This document shows, in pieces, positions 44,106 through 53,530 of a DNA stretch of 64,000 bases. A model generated the notes under the pieces. That model was given only the letters and a program-made list of their open reading frames with translations, was not told the DNA's origin and made no database searches. Source of the DNA: Hungatella effluvii (GTDB lineage Bacteria; Bacillota; Clostridia; Lachnospirales; Lachnospiraceae); the NCBI RefSeq assembly GCF_003201875.1, contig NZ_QJKD01000004.1:248001-312000 (forward strand), given 5' to 3'. The number at the start of each line of letters is the position of its first letter. The stretch's first letter is position 1. The translations under genes and the position numbers were made by a program.

Positions 44106-44184
44106 GTAATTGAAAAGCGCCTCTATCACACAAAAAGCTGTCCGTACTTCCAGTAGATTCCTCTATCTGATTTACCATTTTCAG

Positions 44185-44193
44185 TGGTATAAT
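44185..44193 (+). promoter_or_regulatory. Extended -10 promoter of the deacetylase gene
   Basis: TGGTATAAT (TATAAT at 44188-44193) with no clear -35. Transcription would pass through a hairpin at 44217-44244 before the gene. Confidence 0.5.
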
Positions 44194-44216
44194 ACGTTTG
44201 AATTTTAATAATGTTT

Positions 44217-44244
44217 AAAAAGTTTCATGTAGTTGAAACTTTTT
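44217..44244 (+). terminator. Leader hairpin / attenuator candidate
   Basis: AAAAAGTTTCA (44217-44227) pairs with TGAAACTTTTT (44234-44244), six-base loop, a T-rich end. It lies between the promoter and the deacetylase start, so it could attenuate the transcript. Confidence 0.55.
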
Positions 44245-44299
44245 TGAATGTTGGCACGTCTAAAGGATAGATATAAGAAAAAAGACAAGAGGTAACCGA

Positions 44300-45484
44300 A
44301 TGAAAAGAGTACATATGAAAATTAAGGCGCTGATGCTGGCGCTTCTGGTGTTTTCAGGCACCATCCAGGCTCCGGTGCAGGCGGTAATCGCCCGGGCGGA
44401 AGAGCCTGTAAAAATAAGCTATCAGGCGTTTAATAACCCTACTGCATGGAGTGATAAGCAGGCAGACGATTCGCCGTATACAGCCCCGGAGGGAACCTAT
44501 ATGACCGGATTTCAGGCTGAATTACTGAATCAGCCGCAGAACGTCACCGGAGGTCTGACATATCAGGTGGAGGTGGGCGGCACTGGCTGGACGGAATGGA
44601 CGGCGGGAAGTGTCATGGCCGGCCGTACAGAGGGAGATGCTCCGCTTACTGCATTCCGGGCGAGGCTGACCGACGGACTGAGCAGTCTGTATGACGTCTG
44701 CTATACGGTCCAGCAGAATGGAGCGTGGACTCCCTGGGTGAGAAACGACGAGGGAACAGCCGGTCAGGAGGGAAGCGGACTTAAAATAACGGGAATACGC
44801 ATGACGATTGTCACAAAGGGCGCGGCGATACCTGGAGAAAAAGCAGCCGTACAGAGCATTGACCCAAACCGCCCTATGATAGCGCTGACATTCGACGACG
44901 GCCCTCACGCACCTGTCACCAACCGGATTCTGGACAGCCTGGAAGCGAACGGAGGACGGGCCACCTTCTTCATGGTGGGAAATCGTGTGACAGGAAAGGC
45001 AAATAAGGCGGCGGTAGCGAGGATGGCCGCACTGGGATGTGAAGTAGCCAATCATACGTATGAACATAAAGCAATTACAAAACTGGGAGCAGAGGGAATT
45101 AAGTCACAGCTGGCACGAGCCAATGACAGCATACGTCTGGCGGGCGGTGTATCCCCTGTACTCATGCGGCCGCCGGGCGGAGCGAAGAGCGACGCGGCCA
45201 TGAAGACCGTCGGTTCCATGGGGATGTCTGCGGTGCTGTGGTCCATCGACACCCTGGACTGGAAGACGAAAAATAAGCAGAAGACCATCGATGCGGTCAT
45301 TGGCCATGTAAAAGACGGAGATATCGTGCTGATGCACGATTTGTACGGAACAACCGCGGACGCCGCAGAGGTTATCATTCCAAAGCTGAAGGAAATGGGA
45401 TTCCAGCTGGTGACAGTGAGCGAGCTGGCCAGCTACAGAGGCGGTATCCAGCCGGGGAAGGTGTATAGCAGATTCCGGCCATAA
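44300..45484 (+). CDS. Secreted ChW-repeat polysaccharide deacetylase
   Basis: This 394-aa secreted enzyme has a signal peptide (about residues 1-33), two or so ChW repeats (clostridial hydrophobic-with-Trp: LTYQVEVGGTGWTEWT, VCYTVQQNGAWTPWV) and a C-terminal NodB deacetylase domain (about 195-385) with the motif ALTFDDGPH and NHTYEHKA (metal-binding His). It should remove acetyl groups from peptidoglycan or an exported polysaccharide. ATG at 44300 follows GAGGTAACC. ChW-NodB fusions are typical of Clostridia. Confidence 0.9.
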   Translation: MKRVHMKIKALMLALLVFSGTIQAPVQAVIARAEEPVKISYQAFNNPTAWSDKQADDSPYTAPEGTYMTGFQAELLNQPQNVTGGLTYQVEVGGTGWTEWTAGSVMAGRTEGDAPLTAFRARLTDGLSSLYDVCYTVQQNGAWTPWVRNDEGTAGQEGSGLKITGIRMTIVTKGAAIPGEKAAVQSIDPNRPMIALTFDDGPHAPVTNRILDSLEANGGRATFFMVGNRVTGKANKAAVARMAALGCEVANHTYEHKAITKLGAEGIKSQLARANDSIRLAGGVSPVLMRPPGGAKSDAAMKTVGSMGMSAVLWSIDTLDWKTKNKQKTIDAVIGHVKDGDIVLMHDLYGTTADAAEVIIPKLKEMGFQLVTVSELASYRGGIQPGKVYSRFRP

Positions 45485-45534
45485 TCGGCTGCACCGCCTG
45501 TTTTTTATCTGGATTCAACACATGGATAAAGGAG

Positions 45535-45564
45535 TTGACGTGCAAGGAAAAGGCAGAGTATAAT
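45535..45564 (+). promoter_or_regulatory. Promoter before the small membrane protein
   Basis: TTGACG (45535-45540), an 18-base spacer and TATAAT (45559-45564), 45 bases ahead of the gene. Confidence 0.75.
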
Positions 45565-45609
45565 ATTCAGGAGATAACGGAAATGTAGAAAGAACGGCAG
45601 GAGATCAGG

Positions 45610-46098
45610 ATGAACGGTCATTTTATTGTTAACCTATTTAAAAGTGTGGCAGCGACAGTTGTTTTTGTGGTATTTTTCTTCTTTTCCATAGTTATGTTTC
45701 TGATAAGCCGCCCGGTTTCTGCGATACTTTTCCTGGTTATAGGGGCTGTATTTGGATACGTTGCCCTGATAAATGGGATGACTGTTAATGTGGATGAGAA
45801 TGGGATCAGCAAGTCTTTGTTCGGTTTTGTGACCATGAAGTTTAATTGGGAGGATGTTGCGGAGATTGGAGTATGTGGTACAAAGGTTTTTAATAAGAAT
45901 CATAAGGATAGAGTTGGAACTTTGTACGTCTATATTTCTCCCAGTCTTTTATCGGAACAGGATCGTTTTGATATGATTTTAAAATGGCCGCCAAAGGACA
46001 AAATTTATTTCGTCTTTAAACAGAAGCATCTGGAATTAATCCAGATGGTATCGGGTTTAAAAACAGAGGCATATAATACAGGAGATTTAACGGTATAA
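45610..46098 (+). CDS. Small membrane protein with PH-like soluble domain (unknown)
   Basis: This 162-aa protein has two hydrophobic helices (about 10-55) followed by a soluble beta-rich part that looks like bacterial PH-like domains (MTVNVDENGISKSLFGFVTMKFNWEDVAEIGV). Function unknown. It is a single gene with a good promoter and terminator. Confidence 0.7.
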   Translation: MNGHFIVNLFKSVAATVVFVVFFFFSIVMFLISRPVSAILFLVIGAVFGYVALINGMTVNVDENGISKSLFGFVTMKFNWEDVAEIGVCGTKVFNKNHKDRVGTLYVYISPSLLSEQDRFDMILKWPPKDKIYFVFKQKHLELIQMVSGLKTEAYNTGDLTV

Positions 46099-46110
46099 TT
46101 GATATAGTAA

Positions 46111-46157
46111 GAGGCTGTCGCCCGGCTAAGTGTCTTAGCCGCAGCGGCAGCCTCTTT
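46111..46157 (+). terminator. Terminator after the small membrane protein
   Basis: GAGGCTGTCGC pairs with GCGGCAGCCTC with one wobble, followed by TTTTT. Confidence 0.8.
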
Positions 46158-46212
46158 TTCTTTTGATATAATTACGGTCCGTTGTACGATGCCGCATATC
46201 TGCCCGCTCCGG

Positions 46213-47643
46213 TCACTGCCGGGTACCGCGGACTAAGTCGGCCGGGATGTGAAGCTGAGCCGGGTCCGCCTCGACCGCTGCGCGGCAGTGGGCAGACAAT
46301 TGCGCAGCCAGTTCTTCTATGACAGAGGCATATGCCGGGTCACCGGCCATATTATAGTCCTCTGCCGGGTATTTTTTGCAGTCAACAAAGAAAATATCTT
46401 CCTGTTCTCTGGAGGGGCGGAGGCCATCTATCCGCATATTCATATCCAAACGGAACTGTCCCAGACGGATACAGGCACGGCGGGGCCACCCGTGTCCGCC
46501 AGGCAGGCGGCCGAGCTGACGGGCAGGAAAGGCACAACTGTCAGTCTCCCCATAGCCGATCGTGCCATATACAGGCTGGGAGCTGCTGTCTTCAAAAAGA
46601 TTGCGGCCCTTAAACTGCGGCGGCGCCTCTATTCCGATTAGAGAAAAGAGTGTACGCGGAATGTCGATATTTGAACAGAGGGAGGTGATCCGCCGTCCCT
46701 TTTTTGGTTCCATAGGATCGGCAATGATTAAGGGAACTGCCTGGCTGGCTCGCTGGAAAATGTGTTTCCCAAGTCCGCAGCATTCTCCGCGAAGAGCGCC
46801 ATGGTCAGCTCCCACTATGATGATGGTATGACTCAGGTCGCCCCGGCTCTGTAATAAATTGATGACTTTTCCTATTTCATCGTCAATCCAGCATACCATG
46901 CCATAGTAATAAGCTTTGATTGTTCTCAATTCCTTTTTCGATAAAGTTTCCAATCCGATAGTATGTGCAAATGTCTGCTCAAATTCGCTGAGATGATCGA
47001 TATTGGGAAGTTTACTGTCGAACGGATAATCCCTGTAAATGGTTTCATAGCCTCGTTTGAGTATGACTGGAGAGTGAGGCTGAGTGTAGGAAATACGCAG
47101 AAAGTAAGGCTCCGACTGGCAAGACAGCCACTCCAGCGCATTTTCTGTCACCTTTTCAGGAAAGTATTCCTTGCCTTCTGGATACAGGCTGGCCGCATTA
47201 AAGGAAAGACCGCTTCGCGGCGATATTTTTTGCAGATCCTGCCTCTCGGCATACGTAAGCCCCAGTCCCATGCCGCTGCCTTCCGGGTTGTCCGTCTCAA
47301 AGGGGGTGAGCCCTGGCGGGAGATGTGTTTTTCCAAAGTTGGCAGTATGGTATCCAGCCTTTCGCAGTACCTCGGGAAATGTAATGACCGGGGCAGGAAG
47401 GGTAAATGTGGAGACTGCTGCCTCGTTGTTATATACACCAGTGTCCTCAGGATAGAGTCCTGTCATAAGGCTGGTTCTTGATGGAACACAAACGGGAGAG
47501 TTGCAGAAACAGTTTTCAAAAAGATAACCTCTCCGGGCGATCGCGTCAATATTAGGCGTATGCATGGGGCCTGCCGGGTTTCCATAGCAGCCTAAGGCAT
47601 CCTGGCGCAGCTCATCACAGAAAAAATAAACAATATTTTTCAT
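46213..47643 (-). CDS. Sulfatase (Cys-type, cytosolic) A
   Basis: This 476-aa sulfatase has the formylglycine motif CVPSR (Cys52) and the N-terminal metal-binding FFCDELRQDALGCYG. No signal peptide, so it is cytosolic and would act on an imported sulfate ester. A Cys-type site needs an anaerobic sulfatase-maturing enzyme, not present in this window. It follows lacI on the same strand; an operator lies 23 bases before its ATG. AGAAGGAA is the ribosome site. Confidence 0.92.
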   Translation of the reverse strand: MKNIVYFFCDELRQDALGCYGNPAGPMHTPNIDAIARRGYLFENCFCNSPVCVPSRTSLMTGLYPEDTGVYNNEAAVSTFTLPAPVITFPEVLRKAGYHTANFGKTHLPPGLTPFETDNPEGSGMGLGLTYAERQDLQKISPRSGLSFNAASLYPEGKEYFPEKVTENALEWLSCQSEPYFLRISYTQPHSPVILKRGYETIYRDYPFDSKLPNIDHLSEFEQTFAHTIGLETLSKKELRTIKAYYYGMVCWIDDEIGKVINLLQSRGDLSHTIIIVGADHGALRGECCGLGKHIFQRASQAVPLIIADPMEPKKGRRITSLCSNIDIPRTLFSLIGIEAPPQFKGRNLFEDSSSQPVYGTIGYGETDSCAFPARQLGRLPGGHGWPRRACIRLGQFRLDMNMRIDGLRPSREQEDIFFVDCKKYPAEDYNMAGDPAYASVIEELAAQLSAHCRAAVEADPAQLHIPADLVRGTRQ

Positions 47644-47665
47644 GAAAGTTCCTTCTCTTGTATGG

Positions 47666-47677
47666 TTATACGTATAA
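47666..47677. promoter_or_regulatory. LacI-type operator before sulfatase A
   Basis: TTATACGTATAA, a perfect 12-bp palindrome, within the 57-base gap between lacI and sulfatase A. Similar to the sites at 48786 and 48918. Confidence 0.7.
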
Positions 47678-47700
47678 ACTTAGCATAAAGAACACAGCCG

Positions 47701-48729
47701 CTAAAAGACGGCTGGATCTGTAGGTTCTATCACTGGTTGAAGCGTTAATTTACGGACGCCATTTTTGCTGTCGATAATATTTAATAAAGATCTTGCTGAT
47801 TCGAATCCAGCATCATAATGAGGAAAATGATAGGAAACCGACCTCTCATACCAGTGGGCTGTTTCCTCGGACTGCAGTAAAAGGTGCTGGTCGTGAAGCT
47901 TTTGGGACACTGTTTGCTGAACCTCCCTGGAACTGCAGATAAAGCAGGTATCCAGGGAAACAGAGTTGACAAGGTTTTTTACAACCTGAATGTTTGCACG
48001 CTCTACTTCAAAGAACTTATTATCCTGAGAAAAGGTACTGGAGTTGGCGTCTATCCCTTCAATAGGAAAGATTTCAAACTGCAGATCATCGTGTCCTACC
48101 ATGACGGCCCGGAATCCTCTTTCCCTGGCAGTCTCTTTCGCATTGGTATAGTTGGGCCGTATGTAAATAAACTTCTTAAATCCTTTGTTTAGGAGATGGT
48201 CAGCCCGGAGATAGGAAGAGGCAAAATAATCATAAGTAATACTGTTGATAGCGGAATCCTCAGCCATGCAGTCAATCGTTGAAAACGGAATATTATAAGC
48301 TTTAATCTGTTCAAGTGCCTCGGGAGAGACGTCACTGTGGTTGGAAGATACGTAGATTATTCCATCGGTGAGTGTGTTCATGCAGGCATCAATGTAGTTG
48401 AAGGTGTTGCCGCATCTCTGGTCATTGCACAATAAGATGCTGTATCCCTTCGGCTCCAGATAGGATCGGATTCCCTGCATGGCATTATAATAGCGGGGGG
48501 TGTTTAAGGTGGTGGCCAGACGCACCGCAATACAGTAGGAACGACTGCTTTTTAAGCGTTTGGCTGCGCTGTTTGGGATGTAATTAAGTTCGGCCACGGC
48601 GTCAAGAACACGTTTCCTTGTACTTTCCGAGATAGATTTACCGGGTGTGTCATTCAGGACATAGGAGACGGTTGCCTGGGACACATTTGCCCGCTGCGCA
48701 ATGTCTTTGCTCGTTATTTTATTTTTCAT
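47701..48729 (-). CDS. LacI-family transcriptional regulator
   Basis: This 342-aa regulator has an N-terminal LacI helix-turn-helix (TSKDIAQRANVSQATVSYVLND) and hinge (NYIPNSAAKRLKSSRS), then a periplasmic-binding-like effector domain. It lies between sulfatase A and the divergent sulfatase B operon; three near-identical TATACGNATAA sites lie in the three regulatory gaps around these genes. It most likely represses them and itself until its ligand, perhaps a sulfated sugar, is present. Confidence 0.92.
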   Translation of the reverse strand: MKNKITSKDIAQRANVSQATVSYVLNDTPGKSISESTRKRVLDAVAELNYIPNSAAKRLKSSRSYCIAVRLATTLNTPRYYNAMQGIRSYLEPKGYSILLCNDQRCGNTFNYIDACMNTLTDGIIYVSSNHSDVSPEALEQIKAYNIPFSTIDCMAEDSAINSITYDYFASSYLRADHLLNKGFKKFIYIRPNYTNAKETARERGFRAVMVGHDDLQFEIFPIEGIDANSSTFSQDNKFFEVERANIQVVKNLVNSVSLDTCFICSSREVQQTVSQKLHDQHLLLQSEETAHWYERSVSYHFPHYDAGFESARSLLNIIDSKNGVRKLTLQPVIEPTDPAVF

Positions 48730-48785
48730 ATTAAAATTCCTTACAGATAAAATTCAGTTTAGTTAACTTGTAGTATAAAAAGGTA

Positions 48786-48797
48786 TATACGAATAAA
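48786..48797. promoter_or_regulatory. LacI-type operator in the lacI-sulfatase B gap
   Basis: TATACGAATAAA, the same core as at 48918. It lies about 57 bases upstream of the lacI start and may mediate autoregulation. Confidence 0.6.
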
Positions 48798-48887
48798 CTA
48801 ATAACACTATTATAACAGATGAAAAAACAGACATATATGTTAAAAATGCACAAAAATATAACGATTTATTTAACTAATATAACCGAT

Positions 48888-48915
48888 TGACGAATAAAAG
48901 TAGACGTTGTATTAT
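48888..48915 (+). promoter_or_regulatory. Promoter of the sulfatase-transport operon
   Basis: TTGACG (48888-48893), a 16-base spacer and TATTAT (48910-48915). The operator TTATACGAATAA follows directly at the expected start of transcription. Confidence 0.75.
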
Positions 48916-48917
48916 GG

Positions 48918-48929
48918 TTATACGAATAA
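48918..48929. promoter_or_regulatory. LacI-type operator at the sulfatase-transport promoter
   Basis: TTATACGAATAA (48918-48929), two bases after the -10, an ideal position for repression. Confidence 0.7.
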
Positions 48930-48951
48930 ATAAAACGGAGGAGGAAAACAC

Positions 48952-50349
48952 TTGGAAAAGAGGCCGAACTTTTTATTTCTGTTCAGTGATCAGCACCGGG
49001 GCGACTGGATGCCATATGACAAAGAGATAAAAAGAAAACTTGGTGTGGAAGATTTAGAGCTAAAGATGCCAAATATACGCAGTCTTATGGATCATGGTAC
49101 CGCGTTTACCAAGGCAGTGTCCCCGGCGCCGCTGTGTGCACCGGCGCGGGCGTGTCTTGCGGCGGGAAAACGTTATAAAAACTGCCGTGTGTATTCCAAT
49201 AACACGAACTATGACGCAGGGCTGGAAACATTTTATGGGAAGCTTAAGGATCATGGTTACTACGTAAGCGGCGTGGGCAAGTTTGATTTAAATAAAGCAG
49301 ATCTGGAATGGGGGAATGGATATCATCCGCTGCTTCAGCAGATTGGTTTTTCTGATGCCGCTGACAGCGAAGGAAAGATGGATACCGTGTGGGCCGCATT
49401 AAAGGATCATCCGGGGCCCTACGGCAGAATGCTGAAGGTGAGGGGATGGCTGGATAGGCATGTAGAGGATATGATACACCGGGGCGGGAATACGTACCCG
49501 ACACCTCTTCCTGATGAACTCTATGCAGATAACTGGATCACCCGGGAGAGCCTGGAGATGATAGAGGGGCTTCCCAGAGAAAGACCCTGGTTTTTGCAGG
49601 TAAACTTCTCCGGCCCTCATGATCCGTGGGACATTACGGAAAGCATGAAGAACGCAGTCTCGGACCGTTCCTTTCCCGATGCGCCGGGATGCTCCTTTTG
49701 CGGAGACAATCAAAAGGTACGGCAAAATTACGCAGCCATGATTGAGAATATCGATCGCTGTATCGGCGAAATTCTGGAAGCTGTGAAAACGCGCGGCGAC
49801 TGGGAAAATACGATTGTGGTTTACGGATCGGACCACGGGGAAATGATGGGGGATCATAATCTGTATGGAAAATCAAAGCCGGAACAGGGATCTGTACATA
49901 TACCGCTTGTAATTGACGCTTCCCGGTTTGGAGGAAAGCGGGCTGTCTGCAATGAAACGCCAGTGGAGCTTCAGGACCTGGCGGCGACATTTCTTGATTA
50001 TGCGGGACTTCCGGTGGAGGAAAGTCTGGAATCTCTTTCTTTAAAGCCGGTATTGAACGGAACAGAACCTTATGTCAGGAAATATGGCATCTCTGAGCTC
50101 ATTAATCCCGATCCTAAGGGACTGATAAAAAGCTTTGGAACAATAACTGATGGGGAGTACAAACTCATTATGAAAGTCGGAGAGCCGGAGCGGTTATATA
50201 ATTTAAGCACAGATCCCTTCGAAATGCATGATCTTGCGGCCAGCAGACCAGAGGAAGTAAAACGATTAAAACTGGCATTTGGACAGCGCGGGGAAAAGCT
50301 GGATCCAGCTATTGAACTTTATGTAAAATCATTTCATGTGAGAGGATAG
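48952..50349 (+). CDS. Sulfatase (Cys-type, cytosolic) B
   Basis: This 465-aa sulfatase has the motif CAPAR (Cys62) and N-terminal metal site FLFSDQHRGDW. TTG start at 48952 with GGAGGAGG 7 bases before it; no ATG fits as well. No signal peptide. It is the first gene of an operon with sulfatase C, the ABC transporter and the exporter, under the LacI operator. Confidence 0.92.
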   Translation: MEKRPNFLFLFSDQHRGDWMPYDKEIKRKLGVEDLELKMPNIRSLMDHGTAFTKAVSPAPLCAPARACLAAGKRYKNCRVYSNNTNYDAGLETFYGKLKDHGYYVSGVGKFDLNKADLEWGNGYHPLLQQIGFSDAADSEGKMDTVWAALKDHPGPYGRMLKVRGWLDRHVEDMIHRGGNTYPTPLPDELYADNWITRESLEMIEGLPRERPWFLQVNFSGPHDPWDITESMKNAVSDRSFPDAPGCSFCGDNQKVRQNYAAMIENIDRCIGEILEAVKTRGDWENTIVVYGSDHGEMMGDHNLYGKSKPEQGSVHIPLVIDASRFGGKRAVCNETPVELQDLAATFLDYAGLPVEESLESLSLKPVLNGTEPYVRKYGISELINPDPKGLIKSFGTITDGEYKLIMKVGEPERLYNLSTDPFEMHDLAASRPEEVKRLKLAFGQRGEKLDPAIELYVKSFHVRG

Positions 50350-50361
50350 GAGGCGATCCCG

Positions 50362-51843
50362 ATGAAAGCCATTATGGTGATGTTTGACTCTCTCAACCGC
50401 AATTTTCTGCCGCCCTACGGCTGTCCGGAGGTATATGCCCCTAATTTTGTCAGACTGGCGGAGCGGACAGTTACCTTCCGTTCGGCTTACGCCGGAAGTC
50501 TTCCGTGTATGCCGGCCCGCCGGGAACTGCATACCGGAAGACTGAACTTTCTGCACAGAGGCTGGTCGCCGTTAGAGCCCTTCGACGATTCCATGCCGGA
50601 ATTGTTAAGCCATGCAGGCGTCCATACGCATCTGGTCAGCGATCATGGTCATTACTGGGAGGACGGCGGAGCGACATACCACACGAGATATTCCACCTGG
50701 GAATGTATTCGCGGACAGGAAGGCGATCCATGGAAAGGAAACCTTTCTCCCGACATACAGGCAGCTACCATGATACCGGGGAGCAATCCGGAGATAGAAA
50801 AATTTAAACAGAGACTGTATAAGCAGGACGCGGTGAACCGCATATACAGAGCAGATAAAGAAAATAGCTGTCAGAAGCTGACCTTTGACCGGGGGCTGGA
50901 ATTTATTGAGACGAATCAAGGGTATGACAACTGGTTTCTTCAGATAGAGTCCTTCGATCCGCACGAACCGTTTTATTCCTTTGAAGAATACTTAAAACAG
51001 TACGAAAAACCAGCCCTGGACAGAGACTTGGACTGGCCTCCCTATGACCGTGTTCATCAGACGGAGGAGGAGATTGCCTACATTCGTGCAAAATACATGG
51101 CAATGATCTCCATGTGTGACGAGAATCTTGGAAGGGTGCTGGATATGATGGACCGGTATGATCTGTGGAAAGACACCATGCTGATCGTCAACACGGATCA
51201 TGGTTTTCTCCTGGGCGAACACGGATGGTGGGCTAAAAATATCATGCCATGTTACCAGGAGATCGTCAATATTCCTCTGTTCCTATGGGATCCGAGGTAT
51301 GGTAAAAGAGGGGAATACCGCGACAGTCTGGTACAGACGATCGATATGGCCCCCACGCTTCTGGAGTATTTCGGATGTGATCAGCCGAAGGATATGACCG
51401 GAAAAGCGCTTGGGGATACCATTTTTAAGGACCGGCCGGTCCGGGAATTTGCGCTGTTTGGCTATCACGGAAATCAGCTGAATATCACAGATGGAAGGTA
51501 CGCCTATATGAGGGCCGTTGTTCATCCGGAGATCCCGCTGTATGAATATACACTGATGCCAAACCGTATGAACTGCAGGATGGGAGCGGAACTGGAACAG
51601 GCCTCTCTGGCACAGCCATTTGGTTTTACAAAAAATATGCCGGTGTTAAAAATTCCTGCTTCAGGGGGAACGGATGCCGTAACCCGGACGTATGGAACAC
51701 AGCTGTTTGATCTGCAGGAAGATCCAGGACAGCAGCAGCCCATAAAAGATGAAGCGCAGGAAAAAAGGCTCTGTCGGGCCATGAAACAGCTGTTAGAAGT
51801 AAACGAAGCCCCAGGGGAGCTGTTTAAGCGCATGGGGCTGTAG
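50362..51843 (+). CDS. Sulfatase (Cys-type, cytosolic) C
   Basis: This 493-aa sulfatase family protein has CMPAR (Cys49) as the formylglycine motif and the metal-binding VMFDSLNRNFLPPYG start, with TDHGFLLGEHGWWAKN downstream. It is translated from ATG at 50362 after AGGAGGCGA. Three different sulfatases in one regulon suggest a polysulfated or mixed substrate. Confidence 0.9.
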   Translation: MKAIMVMFDSLNRNFLPPYGCPEVYAPNFVRLAERTVTFRSAYAGSLPCMPARRELHTGRLNFLHRGWSPLEPFDDSMPELLSHAGVHTHLVSDHGHYWEDGGATYHTRYSTWECIRGQEGDPWKGNLSPDIQAATMIPGSNPEIEKFKQRLYKQDAVNRIYRADKENSCQKLTFDRGLEFIETNQGYDNWFLQIESFDPHEPFYSFEEYLKQYEKPALDRDLDWPPYDRVHQTEEEIAYIRAKYMAMISMCDENLGRVLDMMDRYDLWKDTMLIVNTDHGFLLGEHGWWAKNIMPCYQEIVNIPLFLWDPRYGKRGEYRDSLVQTIDMAPTLLEYFGCDQPKDMTGKALGDTIFKDRPVREFALFGYHGNQLNITDGRYAYMRAVVHPEIPLYEYTLMPNRMNCRMGAELEQASLAQPFGFTKNMPVLKIPASGGTDAVTRTYGTQLFDLQEDPGQQQPIKDEAQEKRLCRAMKQLLEVNEAPGELFKRMGL

Positions 51844-51879
51844 AATCTGTTAATAAATTAAAAAAGGAGAAGATTTATT

Positions 51880-53481
51880 ATGAAGAAAAGCATATCGAAA
51901 TCAGTGTGTGCATTGTTGACTGGCTGTATGGTCATCAGTTCTCTTGTGGGATGCGGGGGCAGTAAAGACAGTGGAGGAAGTGCTGCAGCGGCAAATCCAA
52001 CAGAGAGTGCTGCGGTGTCCGGTCCGATCACAGGTATTAAGATCGGAACATCAGAAAGCTGGGAGACTTTGACTCCGTTTCGTACCACGCAGAGCCAGTA
52101 TGCGTCTATGGTCAGGCTGATCTATGACCGCCTAGCGTATCAGACAGCGGATAACGAGTACATTCCTCAGGTGGCAAAAAGCTGGGGGGTAAACGATGAT
52201 GGTGTTACATGGAATGTAGAGATTTACGATTACGTAGAAGATTCAGAAGGAAACCATATCACGGCCAGCGATATCGTGTGGATGCTGGAGGAATCCATAA
52301 AACAGGGACTGAAGCCCTGCTTTAACAAAATTGCCAGTGTTGAACAGACCGGGGATTATACGTTTAAGGTGGTTATGAAACAGGATATTGTAAATTCCTT
52401 TGAACTCGTTCTGGTAAGTACTTATGTGGTATCTCAGAAGGCGTATGAGGCGAGCGAGGATGGGTTTGCTACAAAGATTGTCTCGACTTCCCCGTATACA
52501 GTCACGGATTTTGTATCTGGCTCTCATATTACATTTAAGAAGAGAGACAGCTACTGGCAAAAACCAGAGTTGATAGACCCGGTTCTGGCAGCGAATCTCG
52601 AAGAGATTACATATACCATCATTAAGGAAGCTTCACAACAGCAGGTTGCTTTGGAGACAGGAACCGTCGATGTGTTTGAAGGGATCAGTGCAAGTATTGT
52701 TCCGGCATTTGAAGGGAACAACGCTTATCACATCGATCAGCTGCCAAGCAGCAACGGAACTCAGCTGTTTTTCTCCGGAGATAAGAGCAGAATAATAGCC
52801 GATGATGAGAATCTCGGCCGAGCAATCTGCTACGCCATCGATGCGGAAGGAATTATTGCCGGTGTGTATAATGGCTATGCAAAGCCAATGCATGACGCGG
52901 CGGTGGAAAGTGTCGTTGGGTATCTGGATAAATGGAATGACGAGGAATATTTCCCTTACGATGTTGAGAAGGCAAAGGAATACCTGACTCAGTCCAACTA
53001 TAACGGTGAGGAGCTGGAGCTGCTCTGTATGTCTGATTCCACCACGCAGCGTGTGGCGCAGATGATTCAAAACTATCTGCTCGCAATCAACGTGAAGCTG
53101 AAACTGAATATTGTGGATTCAGCCCTTTTCTCCGCCTCTCGTTTTGATGGCGCTCAGTATGACATGATCATTATCAGTGCCGGAGCCGGTTCCCTGCCAG
53201 CCTTCTGGTCTAACCGTTTTGACAGCACCGCGTATGAAAAAGGTGATGGTACAGCCCGCCGCGATGAGGTCCTGACGGAGATGCTGTACTCCACATGGTC
53301 CAATTCAGGATTTACCGAGGAGAATATTGATGCGGTACACCAGTATATTAAGGATCACGTGTATGCATACGGTATTTGTCTTCCGACAATCAGTACCATC
53401 TACAGCAGTAAAATTGCTTTGACAGAGAGCGTGAATCTTCCGTCGGGTAATATTGACTTTGCAGCCAGTGTAAAACAATAA
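51880..53481 (+). CDS. Dpp/Opp-type ABC substrate-binding lipoprotein
   Basis: This 533-aa family 5 solute-binding lipoprotein has a signal peptide with lipobox (SSLVGCGG) and an Asp/Ser/Ala-rich linker. The SBP_bac_5 domain shows the characteristic GVTWNVEIYDYVEDSEG and SYWQKPELIDP segments. In this family, which binds peptides, oligosaccharides or nickel, the ligand cannot be read from sequence. The neighbouring sulfatases suggest a sulfated glycan or sulfated small molecule. Confidence 0.92.
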   Translation: MKKSISKSVCALLTGCMVISSLVGCGGSKDSGGSAAAANPTESAAVSGPITGIKIGTSESWETLTPFRTTQSQYASMVRLIYDRLAYQTADNEYIPQVAKSWGVNDDGVTWNVEIYDYVEDSEGNHITASDIVWMLEESIKQGLKPCFNKIASVEQTGDYTFKVVMKQDIVNSFELVLVSTYVVSQKAYEASEDGFATKIVSTSPYTVTDFVSGSHITFKKRDSYWQKPELIDPVLAANLEEITYTIIKEASQQQVALETGTVDVFEGISASIVPAFEGNNAYHIDQLPSSNGTQLFFSGDKSRIIADDENLGRAICYAIDAEGIIAGVYNGYAKPMHDAAVESVVGYLDKWNDEEYFPYDVEKAKEYLTQSNYNGEELELLCMSDSTTQRVAQMIQNYLLAINVKLKLNIVDSALFSASRFDGAQYDMIIISAGAGSLPAFWSNRFDSTAYEKGDGTARRDEVLTEMLYSTWSNSGFTEENIDAVHQYIKDHVYAYGICLPTISTIYSSKIALTESVNLPSGNIDFAASVKQ

Positions 53482-53530
53482 TGGAAAGCAGGAGACAGAG
53501 GCATTTTATGATGGAAGAAAGGGGTTCATA

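Larger units (their letters stand above)
43741..44299. other. Gene-free interval with possible mobile-element relic
   Basis: No intact gene is visible. An inverted repeat TTTTCACAATTT/AAATTGTGAAAA lies at 43759-43793. The middle (about 43880-44070) reads like a decayed coding fragment with a low-complexity GATAAAGATAAA stretch, of the sort found in decayed conjugative-element replication genes. A terminator lies at 44078-44105 and a promoter near 44188. Confidence 0.45.
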
